Source: Pseudarcicella hirudinis (GTDB lineage Bacteria > Bacteroidota > Bacteroidia > Cytophagales > Spirosomataceae). From it: a stretch of DNA of 64,000 nt. The stretch is taken from positions 1-64,000 of the forward strand of contig NZ_FOXH01000007.1 of NCBI RefSeq assembly GCF_900115665.1, read 5' to 3'. Each line of letters starts with the position of its first letter. The first letter of the stretch is position 1. This document shows positions 24,446 through 32,191 of this stretch, one piece after another. The notes under the pieces were generated by a model. That model was given only the letters and a program-made list of their open reading frames with translations. It was not told the DNA's origin and ran no database searches. Position numbers and translations under genes: made by a program.

Positions 24446-27400
24446 ATGAACACCTCTAACTTTGCTTTCCTCATCAACGATTGGTTAGAAATCTACAAGA
24501 CTGCCCAAAAAGCTGAAAGTAACGTTTATAACGAACCCATATATGCTGCTTTATTGAGTAGAAAAGCCCTAGAAGAAATGCTGACATGGCTCTACGACCA
24601 TGATAGTACCTTGGCATTGCCCAACAAAAGTCCAATCAACCTGAATGATTTGATTTGGGAGCAAAGTTTTCAAAAAACTTGGGGAAAACACTATGGTAAA
24701 GAGTTGAGTTTTATCAAAAGTAGAGGCAACGATGCCGCACATAAAAGTATCGGTATTCCAAGTAATGAAGCCCTCGCTTGTGTAAAATACTTGTTTCGGT
24801 TTTGTTTTGCCGTAGCTAGAACCTTTTCCGAAAAACAACCTGCCTATCAGGCATTCGATGAAGAGCTAATTAGCCAAACATCTTTAGCTCTCACAGAAAA
24901 AGAGATTGAAAAAATACGCAAAGAGGTATCAGAGCAAAGAAGTATAGAACTGGAGCGAAGAACAGCAGAACTCAATCAAACACAAGAAGAATTAGAGAAA
25001 ATTCGCTTGCAGTTGGCTCATTATCAGAGAATAAGCCAGCAGAACGGTGAGGTAACATCCCCATTGGTGCTTTCGGAGAAAGAAACCCGAAAGCTGTATG
25101 TTGACGTAATGCTACGCCAGTCGGGTTGGGATATTGAAGCTCAAAACGTACAGGAGTTTCCAATACAAACTACCGACGAAGCCAGTAAAAAGACCACAAC
25201 ACTAAAGGCTGATTATGTACTCTGGGGCAATGATGGTAAACCTTTGGCTGTAATAGAAGCCAAACGCACCAGTGTAGCCGTAGAAAGAGGAAGAAACCAA
25301 GCCAAGTATTATGCCGATGCCCTTGAACAAACGTATGGTCAGCGTCCAATTATTTTTTATACCAATGGTTATGATACTTATTTGTGGGATGATGCCCAAT
25401 ATCCACCACGCAAAGTATTTGGCTTTTTAAATGCAGAAGAACTACAAAGAGTTTTTGTACGAAAAGCGCAACGCAATGTACTGAAAGAGCAAAAGGTAAA
25501 TCAAAGTATTGCCAACCGATACTATCAAGAAAGAGCCATTAGAAGAGTAGCTGAGCGATTTGAGCAAGAAAAACAACGTAGGGCTTTGTTGGTCATGGCA
25601 ACAGGTACAGGCAAAACGAGGGTTTCAGCCGCCATTGTAGATATGCTTACCAAGGCACGATGGGCAAAAAAAATCCTATTTTTAGCAGACCGCAACGCAT
25701 TGGTAACACAAGCCAAAAATAACTTCAATCAATATTTGCCGAATCTCACAGGTATCGACCTCACCAAAGAAGAGGACGACGGTAAAGCACGGATTGTGTT
25801 TTCTACGTATCAGACCATTATTAACCGCATAGATAGCGATTATCGTAATGAAAAGCGGTATTATGGAGTCGGGCATTTTGATTTAGTAATTATCGACGAA
25901 GCACACCGTTCTATTTATGACAAATACGGTTCGGTGTTCGAATACTTCGATGCCCTTTATTTAGGTTTGACAGCTACCCCCAAAAACGAAACAGATAGAG
26001 ATACTTATGCCCTCTTTCATCATTTGCAAGAAGAGCCAACCGACGCTTACGAGTACGAGACCGCCATTGCTGATGCGTTTTTAGTACCCGTAAAGAAAAT
26101 TAAATTACCACTCAAATTTCCAACGCAGGGCATACGCTATGCCGATTTATCAGAAGAAGAAAAGATAGAATGGGAAAGGAAATTTTATGACCCTGCTACG
26201 GGAGAAGTCATCGACGAAATAGATTCTGGTGCGATTAATCAATGGCTATTCAATCAAGATACGGTTGATAAAGTGCTTCAATCGTTAATGGAGTATGGGT
26301 ATAAAGTAGAAGGAGGCGACAAATTAGGTAAAACCATCATCTTTGCTCGCAATCATAAACACGCAGAATTTATATTTGAGCGGTTCTATCAGCTATATCC
26401 ACATCAGGATACTGCTTTTGCAAAAGTAATTGACAATTACGATAAAAATGCCGAACGAAGTATTGATGATTTCAAAATCAAACAAAAGTATCCTCAAATT
26501 GCTATTTCTGTTGATATGCTTGATACGGGTATTGATGTTCCCGAAATTCTTAATTTAGTATTTTTCAAACCTGTATTTTCAGCAGCAAAGTTTTGGCAAA
26601 TGTTGGGAAGAGGTACAAGGCTTTGTAAGGATTTATTTGCCCCAGATGAAGATAAACAAAACTTTTTTGTGTTTGATGTTTGTGGTACATTCGATTTTTT
26701 TGGACTTAATCCCGCTGGTATCATTCCAAGTAACTCAATGTCTGTCACAGCTAATACCTTTGTTTCAAGATGCGAATTAGTGTTTTTGTTACAAACACAA
26801 GGTAACGCTCATCCTGATAGTGAAGACTTCGCTTTAGCAAAAGCATTGGTCGAAACCCTTCAAAGCCAAGTAAGCAACCTCGAGGCCAATAGCGGTTTTG
26901 AAGTTCGATTACATCTCAGACAGGTAGAACACTATAGTAAAATCAGTAGTTGGAGTTCTCTAAAAAACAACGACTTACAAGATTTACGAGAACATATTGC
27001 CCCTTTAATCCAAAACGAAGAGACAAATGAATTAGTCAAACGTTTTGATTTAATGATGGTAAAAATGCAATTAGCCATTCTAAGAAACGAGCGGTCGCAA
27101 AGAGGCTACGTTGAAAAGCTCAAAGTCATGGCTGGCGAATTGCTGAGAAAAGCAGACACAGTACCTTCTATTGCTCAAAAAAAGCCTATTTTAGGAATGT
27201 TAGTGCAACAAGAATATTGGGAAACGATGTCTATCCCAAGCCTTGAGAACGTGCGTGTTGAAATACGAGATTTAAGTAAATTGATAGAGGTCAGTTCGGG
27301 TAAAGGTATCTTTTACACGAATTTTCAAGATGAAATTACTGCTCCTTTAGTGGTCGAAGACTTCGCTGGTAGCTATGGGAATTTTGAAAGCCATTATGCA

Positions 27401-27850
27401 AAATTGAAAAAAATCGTTTTAGAAAATGCTAATAATCTAACCATTCATAGGCTTCACACCAATCAAGCCATTACAAGCTTTGAATTAGATGCCCTTGATA
27501 AAATGCTATTCGAGCAGTCGGGTGTAGCAACGCATGAAGAGTTCAAGAAAATCATAGGAGACAAGCCACTTGGTGAATTTGTTCGTTCAATATTGGGTCT
27601 GGATCCTCATTCTGTAAGAGAAGCTTTTTCATCTTTCCTTTCTAATGGCCCATTAACATCAGAACAGATAACGTTTATCGAATTTATCATCAAGCAATTC
27701 ACAGCTAACGGTAAAATAGACCCCGAAATGCTTTTTGAGCCGCCTTTTACTCGATTCCATGAAAGCGGTGTAAGTGGTGTTTTTCCGACTCATGACCAAA
27801 AAATTATCCAAATCATTGAGGAAACCAATCGTAAGGCAATGGTTGGGTAG
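24446..27850 (+). CDS. hsdR: Type I restriction endonuclease motor subunit
   Basis: 1134 residues, EcoEI/EcoR124-like length. An N-terminal helical DUF4145-like region (about 15-125) and a coiled coil are followed by the nuclease domain with KADYVLW ... AVIEAKR (D...E-x-K, about residues 255-271). The superfamily 2 helicase core has Walker A ATGTGKTR (about 385), DEAH box IIDEAHRS (about 482), LTATP (about 507) and motif VI-like MLGRGTRL. The EcoEI-type C-terminal domain ends it. It translocates and cleaves unmethylated DNA with HsdM/HsdS. It is the fifth gene behind the sigma-54-like promoter. All catalytic motifs are intact. Confidence 0.95.
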   Translation: MNTSNFAFLINDWLEIYKTAQKAESNVYNEPIYAALLSRKALEEMLTWLYDHDSTLALPNKSPINLNDLIWEQSFQKTWGKHYGKELSFIKSRGNDAAHKSIGIPSNEALACVKYLFRFCFAVARTFSEKQPAYQAFDEELISQTSLALTEKEIEKIRKEVSEQRSIELERRTAELNQTQEELEKIRLQLAHYQRISQQNGEVTSPLVLSEKETRKLYVDVMLRQSGWDIEAQNVQEFPIQTTDEASKKTTTLKADYVLWGNDGKPLAVIEAKRTSVAVERGRNQAKYYADALEQTYGQRPIIFYTNGYDTYLWDDAQYPPRKVFGFLNAEELQRVFVRKAQRNVLKEQKVNQSIANRYYQERAIRRVAERFEQEKQRRALLVMATGTGKTRVSAAIVDMLTKARWAKKILFLADRNALVTQAKNNFNQYLPNLTGIDLTKEEDDGKARIVFSTYQTIINRIDSDYRNEKRYYGVGHFDLVIIDEAHRSIYDKYGSVFEYFDALYLGLTATPKNETDRDTYALFHHLQEEPTDAYEYETAIADAFLVPVKKIKLPLKFPTQGIRYADLSEEEKIEWERKFYDPATGEVIDEIDSGAINQWLFNQDTVDKVLQSLMEYGYKVEGGDKLGKTIIFARNHKHAEFIFERFYQLYPHQDTAFAKVIDNYDKNAERSIDDFKIKQKYPQIAISVDMLDTGIDVPEILNLVFFKPVFSAAKFWQMLGRGTRLCKDLFAPDEDKQNFFVFDVCGTFDFFGLNPAGIIPSNSMSVTANTFVSRCELVFLLQTQGNAHPDSEDFALAKALVETLQSQVSNLEANSGFEVRLHLRQVEHYSKISSWSSLKNNDLQDLREHIAPLIQNEETNELVKRFDLMMVKMQLAILRNERSQRGYVEKLKVMAGELLRKADTVPSIAQKKPILGMLVQQEYWETMSIPSLENVRVEIRDLSKLIEVSSGKGIFYTNFQDEITAPLVVEDFAGSYGNFESHYAKLKKIVLENANNLTIHRLHTNQAITSFELDALDKMLFEQSGVATHEEFKKIIGDKPLGEFVRSILGLDPHSVREAFSSFLSNGPLTSEQITFIEFIIKQFTANGKIDPEMLFEPPFTRFHESGVSGVFPTHDQKIIQIIEETNRKAMVG

Positions 27851-27900
27851 ATTACAGATAAAAAAAGACTTTAGCCATTTTCTATTAACTCAATGTAACG

Positions 27901-29001
27901 ATGGAACAATATAAAATTCCTAAACCTGAATTTAATTTGAATTATCAATTCAAAAAAGTAGAAGATTTTGCCAATCTCAGAGTTATAGATGTTCTTTGGA
28001 TTCTAACAATGAATTCTTATAATTTAGCTTTAACAGGAATAAGACTACAACATGAAAAGTATAATCATGCGACTAAAATAAGTGCAATTGAAGCACAAAA
28101 AACAAAAGAAGAAATAGAGGAATGGATAAATTATTACCTAAAAAAAAATAGTCCATTTTGGCTTATTTTAAAGAAAAATTATGGTCAAAGCATTAAGGTA
28201 TGTTTAAATGAGATTGCATTGTTGTTTGAAATGGCTGAACAAAATCCATCACTTTTTAAAGACCTGACTCCTGATGCCAATTACTTCTTAAAAAAAATAG
28301 TTTATTCGGGTTTTTATAAATCAATTAGGAAAGGAAAATTTCCAACCATTTTTCAACGTATATATTTTCTATTTTTTGTTGATATAACGTCCAAACCCAA
28401 AGGCTATGAAAAATACTTTTATCCGTACTTCACAAGAGATTTTTTGAGTTTAGTGATTACAATTATAAAAAGAGACCAGCAAGAGTTTACACCAAAATTA
28501 AGTGTATTAATTAATTCAATGTTTGGTAAAGAGGCTTTTGAAATCTATACTCATTATGCAATAAATTATATGAGTCAGGAAGGAGAACTTGGTATTTTGT
28601 TTCAAACTAATAATGATAAGTTGGAAATTGAAGAAATACAGCCTCCCATTCCTATAAGTTTAGAGCCACCCTTTATATCAAAAGTAAAAATGACCCAGTC
28701 ACAGATAGTTTTACTATATTATTACTTTTTTAAATACCATGGATTAGAACCAAGAGTAAATATAGACATTTCGCCATTGGCTCGTTTTATTCACTTAACA
28801 ACAGAGACAACTTTTACAAAAATTCAAAATTCTGATATTTACAGTAAATTACAGAAAGCTCCTAACTTTAAAACCGATAAAGAGTTAATAAAAGACCTAA
28901 ATGTAATAAAAGAATATTTCAGAGAACATGAATTTCACGATATCGTTAAACTAATTGATACTGAGATACATATGTCGGAAAAGTTAATTGGTAAGAAATA
29001 A
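27901..29001 (+). CDS. Hypothetical protein at the end of the restriction operon
   Basis: 366 residues, starting 50 bp after hsdR on the same strand. No signal peptide. The protein is rich in Lys/Ile/Tyr/Phe and markedly AT-rich. The C-terminal ~95 residues (MTQSQIVLLYYYFFKYHGL ... TDKELIKDLNVIKEYFREH) resemble the helical tail regions found in many Bacteroidota mobile-element hypothetical proteins. I do not recognise the N-terminal part. It may belong to the restriction operon or open the mobile-element module; the 109-bp gap after it, with palindromes, favours it being the last gene of the operon. Confidence 0.65.
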   Translation: MEQYKIPKPEFNLNYQFKKVEDFANLRVIDVLWILTMNSYNLALTGIRLQHEKYNHATKISAIEAQKTKEEIEEWINYYLKKNSPFWLILKKNYGQSIKVCLNEIALLFEMAEQNPSLFKDLTPDANYFLKKIVYSGFYKSIRKGKFPTIFQRIYFLFFVDITSKPKGYEKYFYPYFTRDFLSLVITIIKRDQQEFTPKLSVLINSMFGKEAFEIYTHYAINYMSQEGELGILFQTNNDKLEIEEIQPPIPISLEPPFISKVKMTQSQIVLLYYYFFKYHGLEPRVNIDISPLARFIHLTTETTFTKIQNSDIYSKLQKAPNFKTDKELIKDLNVIKEYFREHEFHDIVKLIDTEIHMSEKLIGKK

Positions 29002-29110
29002 TTACAACAAAATAGGGTGTTCCTATAGGGTACCCCTACACTTAAAAAACCAATAAAACTTTGTGTCATCGAAAGGGACAACGAACTATTCCCCTGAGTA
29101 GACGACACAA
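29002..29110. promoter_or_regulatory. Palindrome-rich intergenic region before the HTH gene
   Basis: An imperfect palindrome centred on GGGTACCC (GTGTTCC...TACAC, about 29017-29040) is followed by a 7-bp inverted repeat TTGTGTC (29061-29067)/GACACAA (29103-29109) ending at the start codon. These could be operators of the excisionase-like protein or an att-related recombination site. Confidence 0.4.
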
Positions 29111-29443
29111 ATGGAAATATCCTCCAAATTAATCTTAGTAACTCCAGAAGAATTAGTATCTCTAATTCAGCATTCCGTTCGCCAAGTCATTGCTGAGCAA
29201 ACACCAAAATCTTTAGGAACAGCCGACAAGCCTTTGTCGATAGATGAAGCTTCTTCATTTTTAAATATTCCTAAATCAACACTGTATCAATTTACTTCCT
29301 CTAGGAAAATTCCTTTTCAGAAAATTGGAAAGAAGATTCTTTTCTTCAAAGCAGACCTTATCCAGTGGGTCGAATCTGGTAAAAAGAAAACTCGAAAGGA
29401 AATAGAAGAAGAGGGTTTTGGTAAGAAAGGAGGCTTACGATGA
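29111..29443 (+). CDS. Excisionase-like MerR/HTH_17 DNA-binding protein
   Basis: 110 residues. The HTH_17 core is about 38-90: LSIDEASSFLNIPKSTLYQFTSSRKIPFQKIGKKILFFKADLIQW, typical of excisionases and helix-turn-helix proteins at the start of Bacteroidota mobile modules. The C-terminus is basic. It overlaps the next gene by 4 bp (ATGA-type), so they are translationally coupled. Likely role: directionality factor for excision or regulation of the mobile module. The usual companion relaxase genes are absent. Confidence 0.85.
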   Translation: MEISSKLILVTPEELVSLIQHSVRQVIAEQTPKSLGTADKPLSIDEASSFLNIPKSTLYQFTSSRKIPFQKIGKKILFFKADLIQWVESGKKKTRKEIEEEGFGKKGGLR

Positions 29444-29859
29444 ATAATCCTCATAAGCAAGCAGATACTAAAGCTTTTGTTTTGTATTGGGAGGAAGCAT
29501 TTGCTCAAAGCTTTTTTCATGTAGAAAAACTACTTGATGCTAAATGTAAATATCTGGAAAAGCTGAGAAAAATGCTTTTTGATGAAATGAAGGAAGATGT
29601 CTCTATGAGAATTAAAAATTTAGAGACAGAAATCAATCAAATCATTGGTCTATTGGATATGGTACAACTTCTAAAGAGGGCATATCTTGAAGAAACGGCA
29701 CAAATCGCGTCACTTTTGTCGAGCTTAACGTGTGAAAAACAAGTGCTACTACTTCAAAATCAGGAATTAAGGGAGCGTAATGATTTACAAGATAATGTCA
29801 TTAATCTACTTCTAAGTCGATGTTTTACAACCCTAAATGAAGAAAATAATGAATACTGA
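29440..29859 (+). CDS. Coiled-coil protein of unknown function
   Basis: 139 residues. Mostly helical with coiled-coil heptads (EKLLDAKCKYLEKLRKML; LETEINQIIGLLDMVQLL; LLLQNQELRERNDLQDNVI). No signal peptide or membrane segment. It is translationally coupled upstream to the HTH gene and overlaps the following RepA-like gene, so it is a member of the mobile-element module. Family not recognised. Confidence 0.65.
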   Translation: MNNPHKQADTKAFVLYWEEAFAQSFFHVEKLLDAKCKYLEKLRKMLFDEMKEDVSMRIKNLETEINQIIGLLDMVQLLKRAYLEETAQIASLLSSLTCEKQVLLLQNQELRERNDLQDNVINLLLSRCFTTLNEENNEY

Positions 29860-30979
29860 TAAATATAAGCAATACCTCAATCCTGAACAGATTAGCGGAG
29901 TAGTTCATGAAAAGAATAACCTTGCAAAGATACTAGCAACTCAGGAAAAGATACAATCTAATAGCTGTAAAACGATTGCATTTAGTTCTCCCATCATTAC
30001 GTATAATAAAACAGGTATTATTTTTCCTAACACGATAAATATTATTCAAGGTAAAAAGGGTGTACACAAATCAAGGTTAACGGAGATTTTTTGTGGATTG
30101 ATGTTGCAAAGAGATATTACCCAATCAAGCCATCGGTTTTTAGGCATGAAACGAAATGCTATGCAGAAACCAGTTGTGCTTTATGTCGATACAGAACGTA
30201 ATATCAATGACCAATTTCCTTATGCTATTCAAAAAATCAAGCTACTTTCAGGCTATTCGATAGAAGATAAACCCGAAAATTTAGATTATATATCGTTAAT
30301 TGATATTCCTCGAAGTGAGAGGTTTGATACGTTAAATGAGTATATCAAAAGGTTTAGAACTCGATATGAGATATATAATCTCTTCATTGTGTTCGATGTT
30401 GTGACTGACTGCGTTGAGAACTTTAATGATGTAAGAGAAAGCCTTAGACTTGTTGGCATGCTCAATGAAACCATTAATACTTATAATGTTACTTTTCTTT
30501 GTGTAATTCATGAAAATCCCTCAGCAGGTAACGACAAAGGTCGTGGACACCTAGGTACGGAATTGAATAATAAGGCTTCACAAGTTATACAAATAGGCTT
30601 TGAAAAAGATAATCAAGGAAACGATACAGACTTGATACGTTTAAAGTTCTTACACTCAAGAAATACCAAGAGATTAGACCCAATTTATGTACAGTACTCT
30701 GAAGAATCGAAGGGGTTAGTCCTTGCTAGTAATGACTTTATTAATGAAAAGCTAGCCATGAAGAAAAATAAAGCACAGATAGCAGATATTCAAAATTGGC
30801 TTACAGATAACTTGAAAGAACCCAAAAGTAAAAAAGAGTTGATTGTGATGATTACGGAGGCTTTTGATTGTGGTTCGAGGATAGTTGAGGATAGACTCAA
30901 GGAACTAGATGACAAGGGATTTATTGAACGATTTACGGTGGAGAAGAGTGCACATTACAAATTAATTATTCCATTTTAA
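29849..30979 (+). CDS. RepA/RecA-like AAA ATPase of the mobile module
   Basis: 376 residues from the chosen start (MNTDKYKQYL); an upstream in-frame ATG at 29837 is possible but overlaps the previous gene more. A RecA-like fold has Walker A IQGKKGVHKSRLTE, the Walker B-like strand LFIVFDVVTD (about 190) and FLCVIHENPS as a DnaB/RepA-type sensor strand. A C-terminal winged-helix-like segment (KEPKSKKELIVMITEAFDCGSRIVEDRLKEL) follows. This AAA_25/RepA-type ATPase is common in Bacteroidota integrative elements, where it probably supports element replication. It is followed by a small HTH gene. Confidence 0.78.
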   Translation: MNTDKYKQYLNPEQISGVVHEKNNLAKILATQEKIQSNSCKTIAFSSPIITYNKTGIIFPNTINIIQGKKGVHKSRLTEIFCGLMLQRDITQSSHRFLGMKRNAMQKPVVLYVDTERNINDQFPYAIQKIKLLSGYSIEDKPENLDYISLIDIPRSERFDTLNEYIKRFRTRYEIYNLFIVFDVVTDCVENFNDVRESLRLVGMLNETINTYNVTFLCVIHENPSAGNDKGRGHLGTELNNKASQVIQIGFEKDNQGNDTDLIRLKFLHSRNTKRLDPIYVQYSEESKGLVLASNDFINEKLAMKKNKAQIADIQNWLTDNLKEPKSKKELIVMITEAFDCGSRIVEDRLKELDDKGFIERFTVEKSAHYKLIIPF

Positions 30980-31046
30980 CATGTTCGCACTCGCAAAGTC
31001 ATGTATATGGGTCTGCGAATGTGAGCGTATAAAAGCTCTTAATATT

Positions 31047-31235
31047 ATGTCTGATACAAATAAGTTTCCTCCAATGAATAGAACGGAGTTAGCTCGAAAA
31101 TATAAGGTAAGCCTACCTACTTTTAATAAATGGCTTGGATTAATCTCGAATCTTGTTCTGATTGAAAATCAAAGGATATTTACCCCTAAGCAAGTGGAGT
31201 TAATCATAAACCATCTAGGGGAGCCCCCGGACTGA
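31047..31235 (+). CDS. Small helix-turn-helix protein
   Basis: 62 residues from ATG 31047 (MSDTNKFPPM). A longer frame starting at 30981 begins with Cys-rich, unlikely sequence and is rejected as the start. NRTELARKYKVSLPTFNKWLGLI is a compact HTH. It probably controls the mobile module or binds its origin. It ends 49 bp before the hairpin at 31284. Confidence 0.6.
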   Translation: MSDTNKFPPMNRTELARKYKVSLPTFNKWLGLISNLVLIENQRIFTPKQVELIINHLGEPPD

Positions 31236-31283
31236 CTGGTGTAAACATCATGAATTAACTTTAATTAATTCGAATTAACACAT

Positions 31284-31324
31284 ATTAACCCTCGTTAACC
31301 CAAAGTCGGTTTTCGAGGGTTAAT
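31284..31324 (+). terminator. Strong hairpin in a TTAAC-rich tract
   Basis: ATTAACCCTCG (31284-31294) pairs perfectly with CGAGGGTTAAT (31314-31324) and is followed by TATTTTTAAA. It can end the transcript of the RepA-like genes. The upstream tract (31251-31300) repeats TTAAC/TTAATTAA, so the stretch could also be an origin or transfer site. Confidence 0.6.
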
Positions 31325-31370
31325 TATTTTTAAACCAGTAAGTTAATAACGATTAATCTAACAATAAGCA

Positions 31371-31790
31371 ATGAACGAAATTAGAACAGGGAGAGCATTA
31401 CAGTTGGAAGGACTCCAATATGCTACCAACAAAGTAACCTTAGGCTTCAAGTGCGAAGCTCGAACTAAAATAGAATTGGCACAAGAGGCTCAGCTAATGG
31501 GAATGACTTTGAGCGAGTATGTAGATACTATCATATCAACCCGAAAGCAGCATACAAAATCAAACAACAACTCTGAGTTGCAGACATTGTTATCTCAACA
31601 AAAAGCCCACCTTCATCATTTTAAAAGGAAAGTCGATTTTTATGAAAATGAGTTATTGCAAAACGCATTTCAACTGCGTAAAGGCCAGACTCTCGAATAC
31701 AGAAATATCTATGGAGAGACCGTAAGTAAAACGATTACCCAGATTGAGGATATTTACACCATCTTATTAGACACCATTAAACTCTCGTAA
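31371..31790 (+). CDS. Ribbon-helix-helix protein, MobC-like
   Basis: 139 residues. VTLGFKCEARTKIELAQEAQLMGMTLSEYVDTII is the ribbon-helix-helix dimer signature, followed by a coiled coil (LLSQQKAHLHHFKRKVDFYENELL). The size fits accessory mobilisation proteins that bind oriT and recruit a relaxase. No relaxase follows, so this is a MobC-like protein without its partner, or it has another DNA-binding job. It lies next to the hairpin and the TTAAC-rich repeats at 31251-31324, a candidate target. Confidence 0.65.
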   Translation: MNEIRTGRALQLEGLQYATNKVTLGFKCEARTKIELAQEAQLMGMTLSEYVDTIISTRKQHTKSNNNSELQTLLSQQKAHLHHFKRKVDFYENELLQNAFQLRKGQTLEYRNIYGETVSKTITQIEDIYTILLDTIKLS

Positions 31791-31793
31791 ATC

Positions 31794-32066
31794 ATGTTTG
31801 AAATAATTTCTAATCCATTTGAAAAAGCAGGCGAAAGTCTATCAGGTTTAGCAATTGAGAAAGCTATTGATGTGGTCATACCATCTACCAGTAAAGGTTT
31901 TAGTTGGTGGGGGTTTCTATTTTTCTTCCTACTAATTGTTTTTGGCGCTGGCCTTTATCTTGTTTATTTCTATTTTCCTAAGAAGAAAAAAGAGGAAGGG
32001 AAGAAGAGGTTAGAAGCGGCAGAGAAGGTCAAGGGACAAATATTATTGAATCCCAATATGGTTTAA
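31794..32066 (+). CDS. Small single-span membrane protein
   Basis: 90 residues. One clear transmembrane helix at about 38-62 (WWGFLFFFLLIVFGAGLYLVYFYF) is flanked by KKKKEEGKKR on the inside, with a short N-terminal amphipathic region. Gap of 3 bp after the RHH gene, so they are co-transcribed. Function unknown. It could be a small membrane effector or part of a transfer-associated set. Confidence 0.6.
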   Translation: MFEIISNPFEKAGESLSGLAIEKAIDVVIPSTSKGFSWWGFLFFFLLIVFGAGLYLVYFYFPKKKKEEGKKRLEAAEKVKGQILLNPNMV

Positions 32067-32083
32067 GCTAATTGTTAATCATT

Positions 32084-32130
32084 TCTCTTTAACCGTTATG
32101 ATAATTATTAAATCATAACGGTTAAAGAGA
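32084..32130. terminator. 19-bp perfect hairpin between convergent genes
   Basis: TCTCTTTAACCGTTATGAT (32084-32102) and ATCATAACGGTTAAAGAGA (32112-32130), loop AATTATTAA, then ATTTATTTT. It is a bidirectional terminator for the RHH/membrane-protein operon and the 1428-residue gene. Confidence 0.75.
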
Positions 32131-32191
32131 GATTTATTTTGAATAACTGTACAAGTTTAAATAATTCACTAGCAATTTTAATAACTAAATT

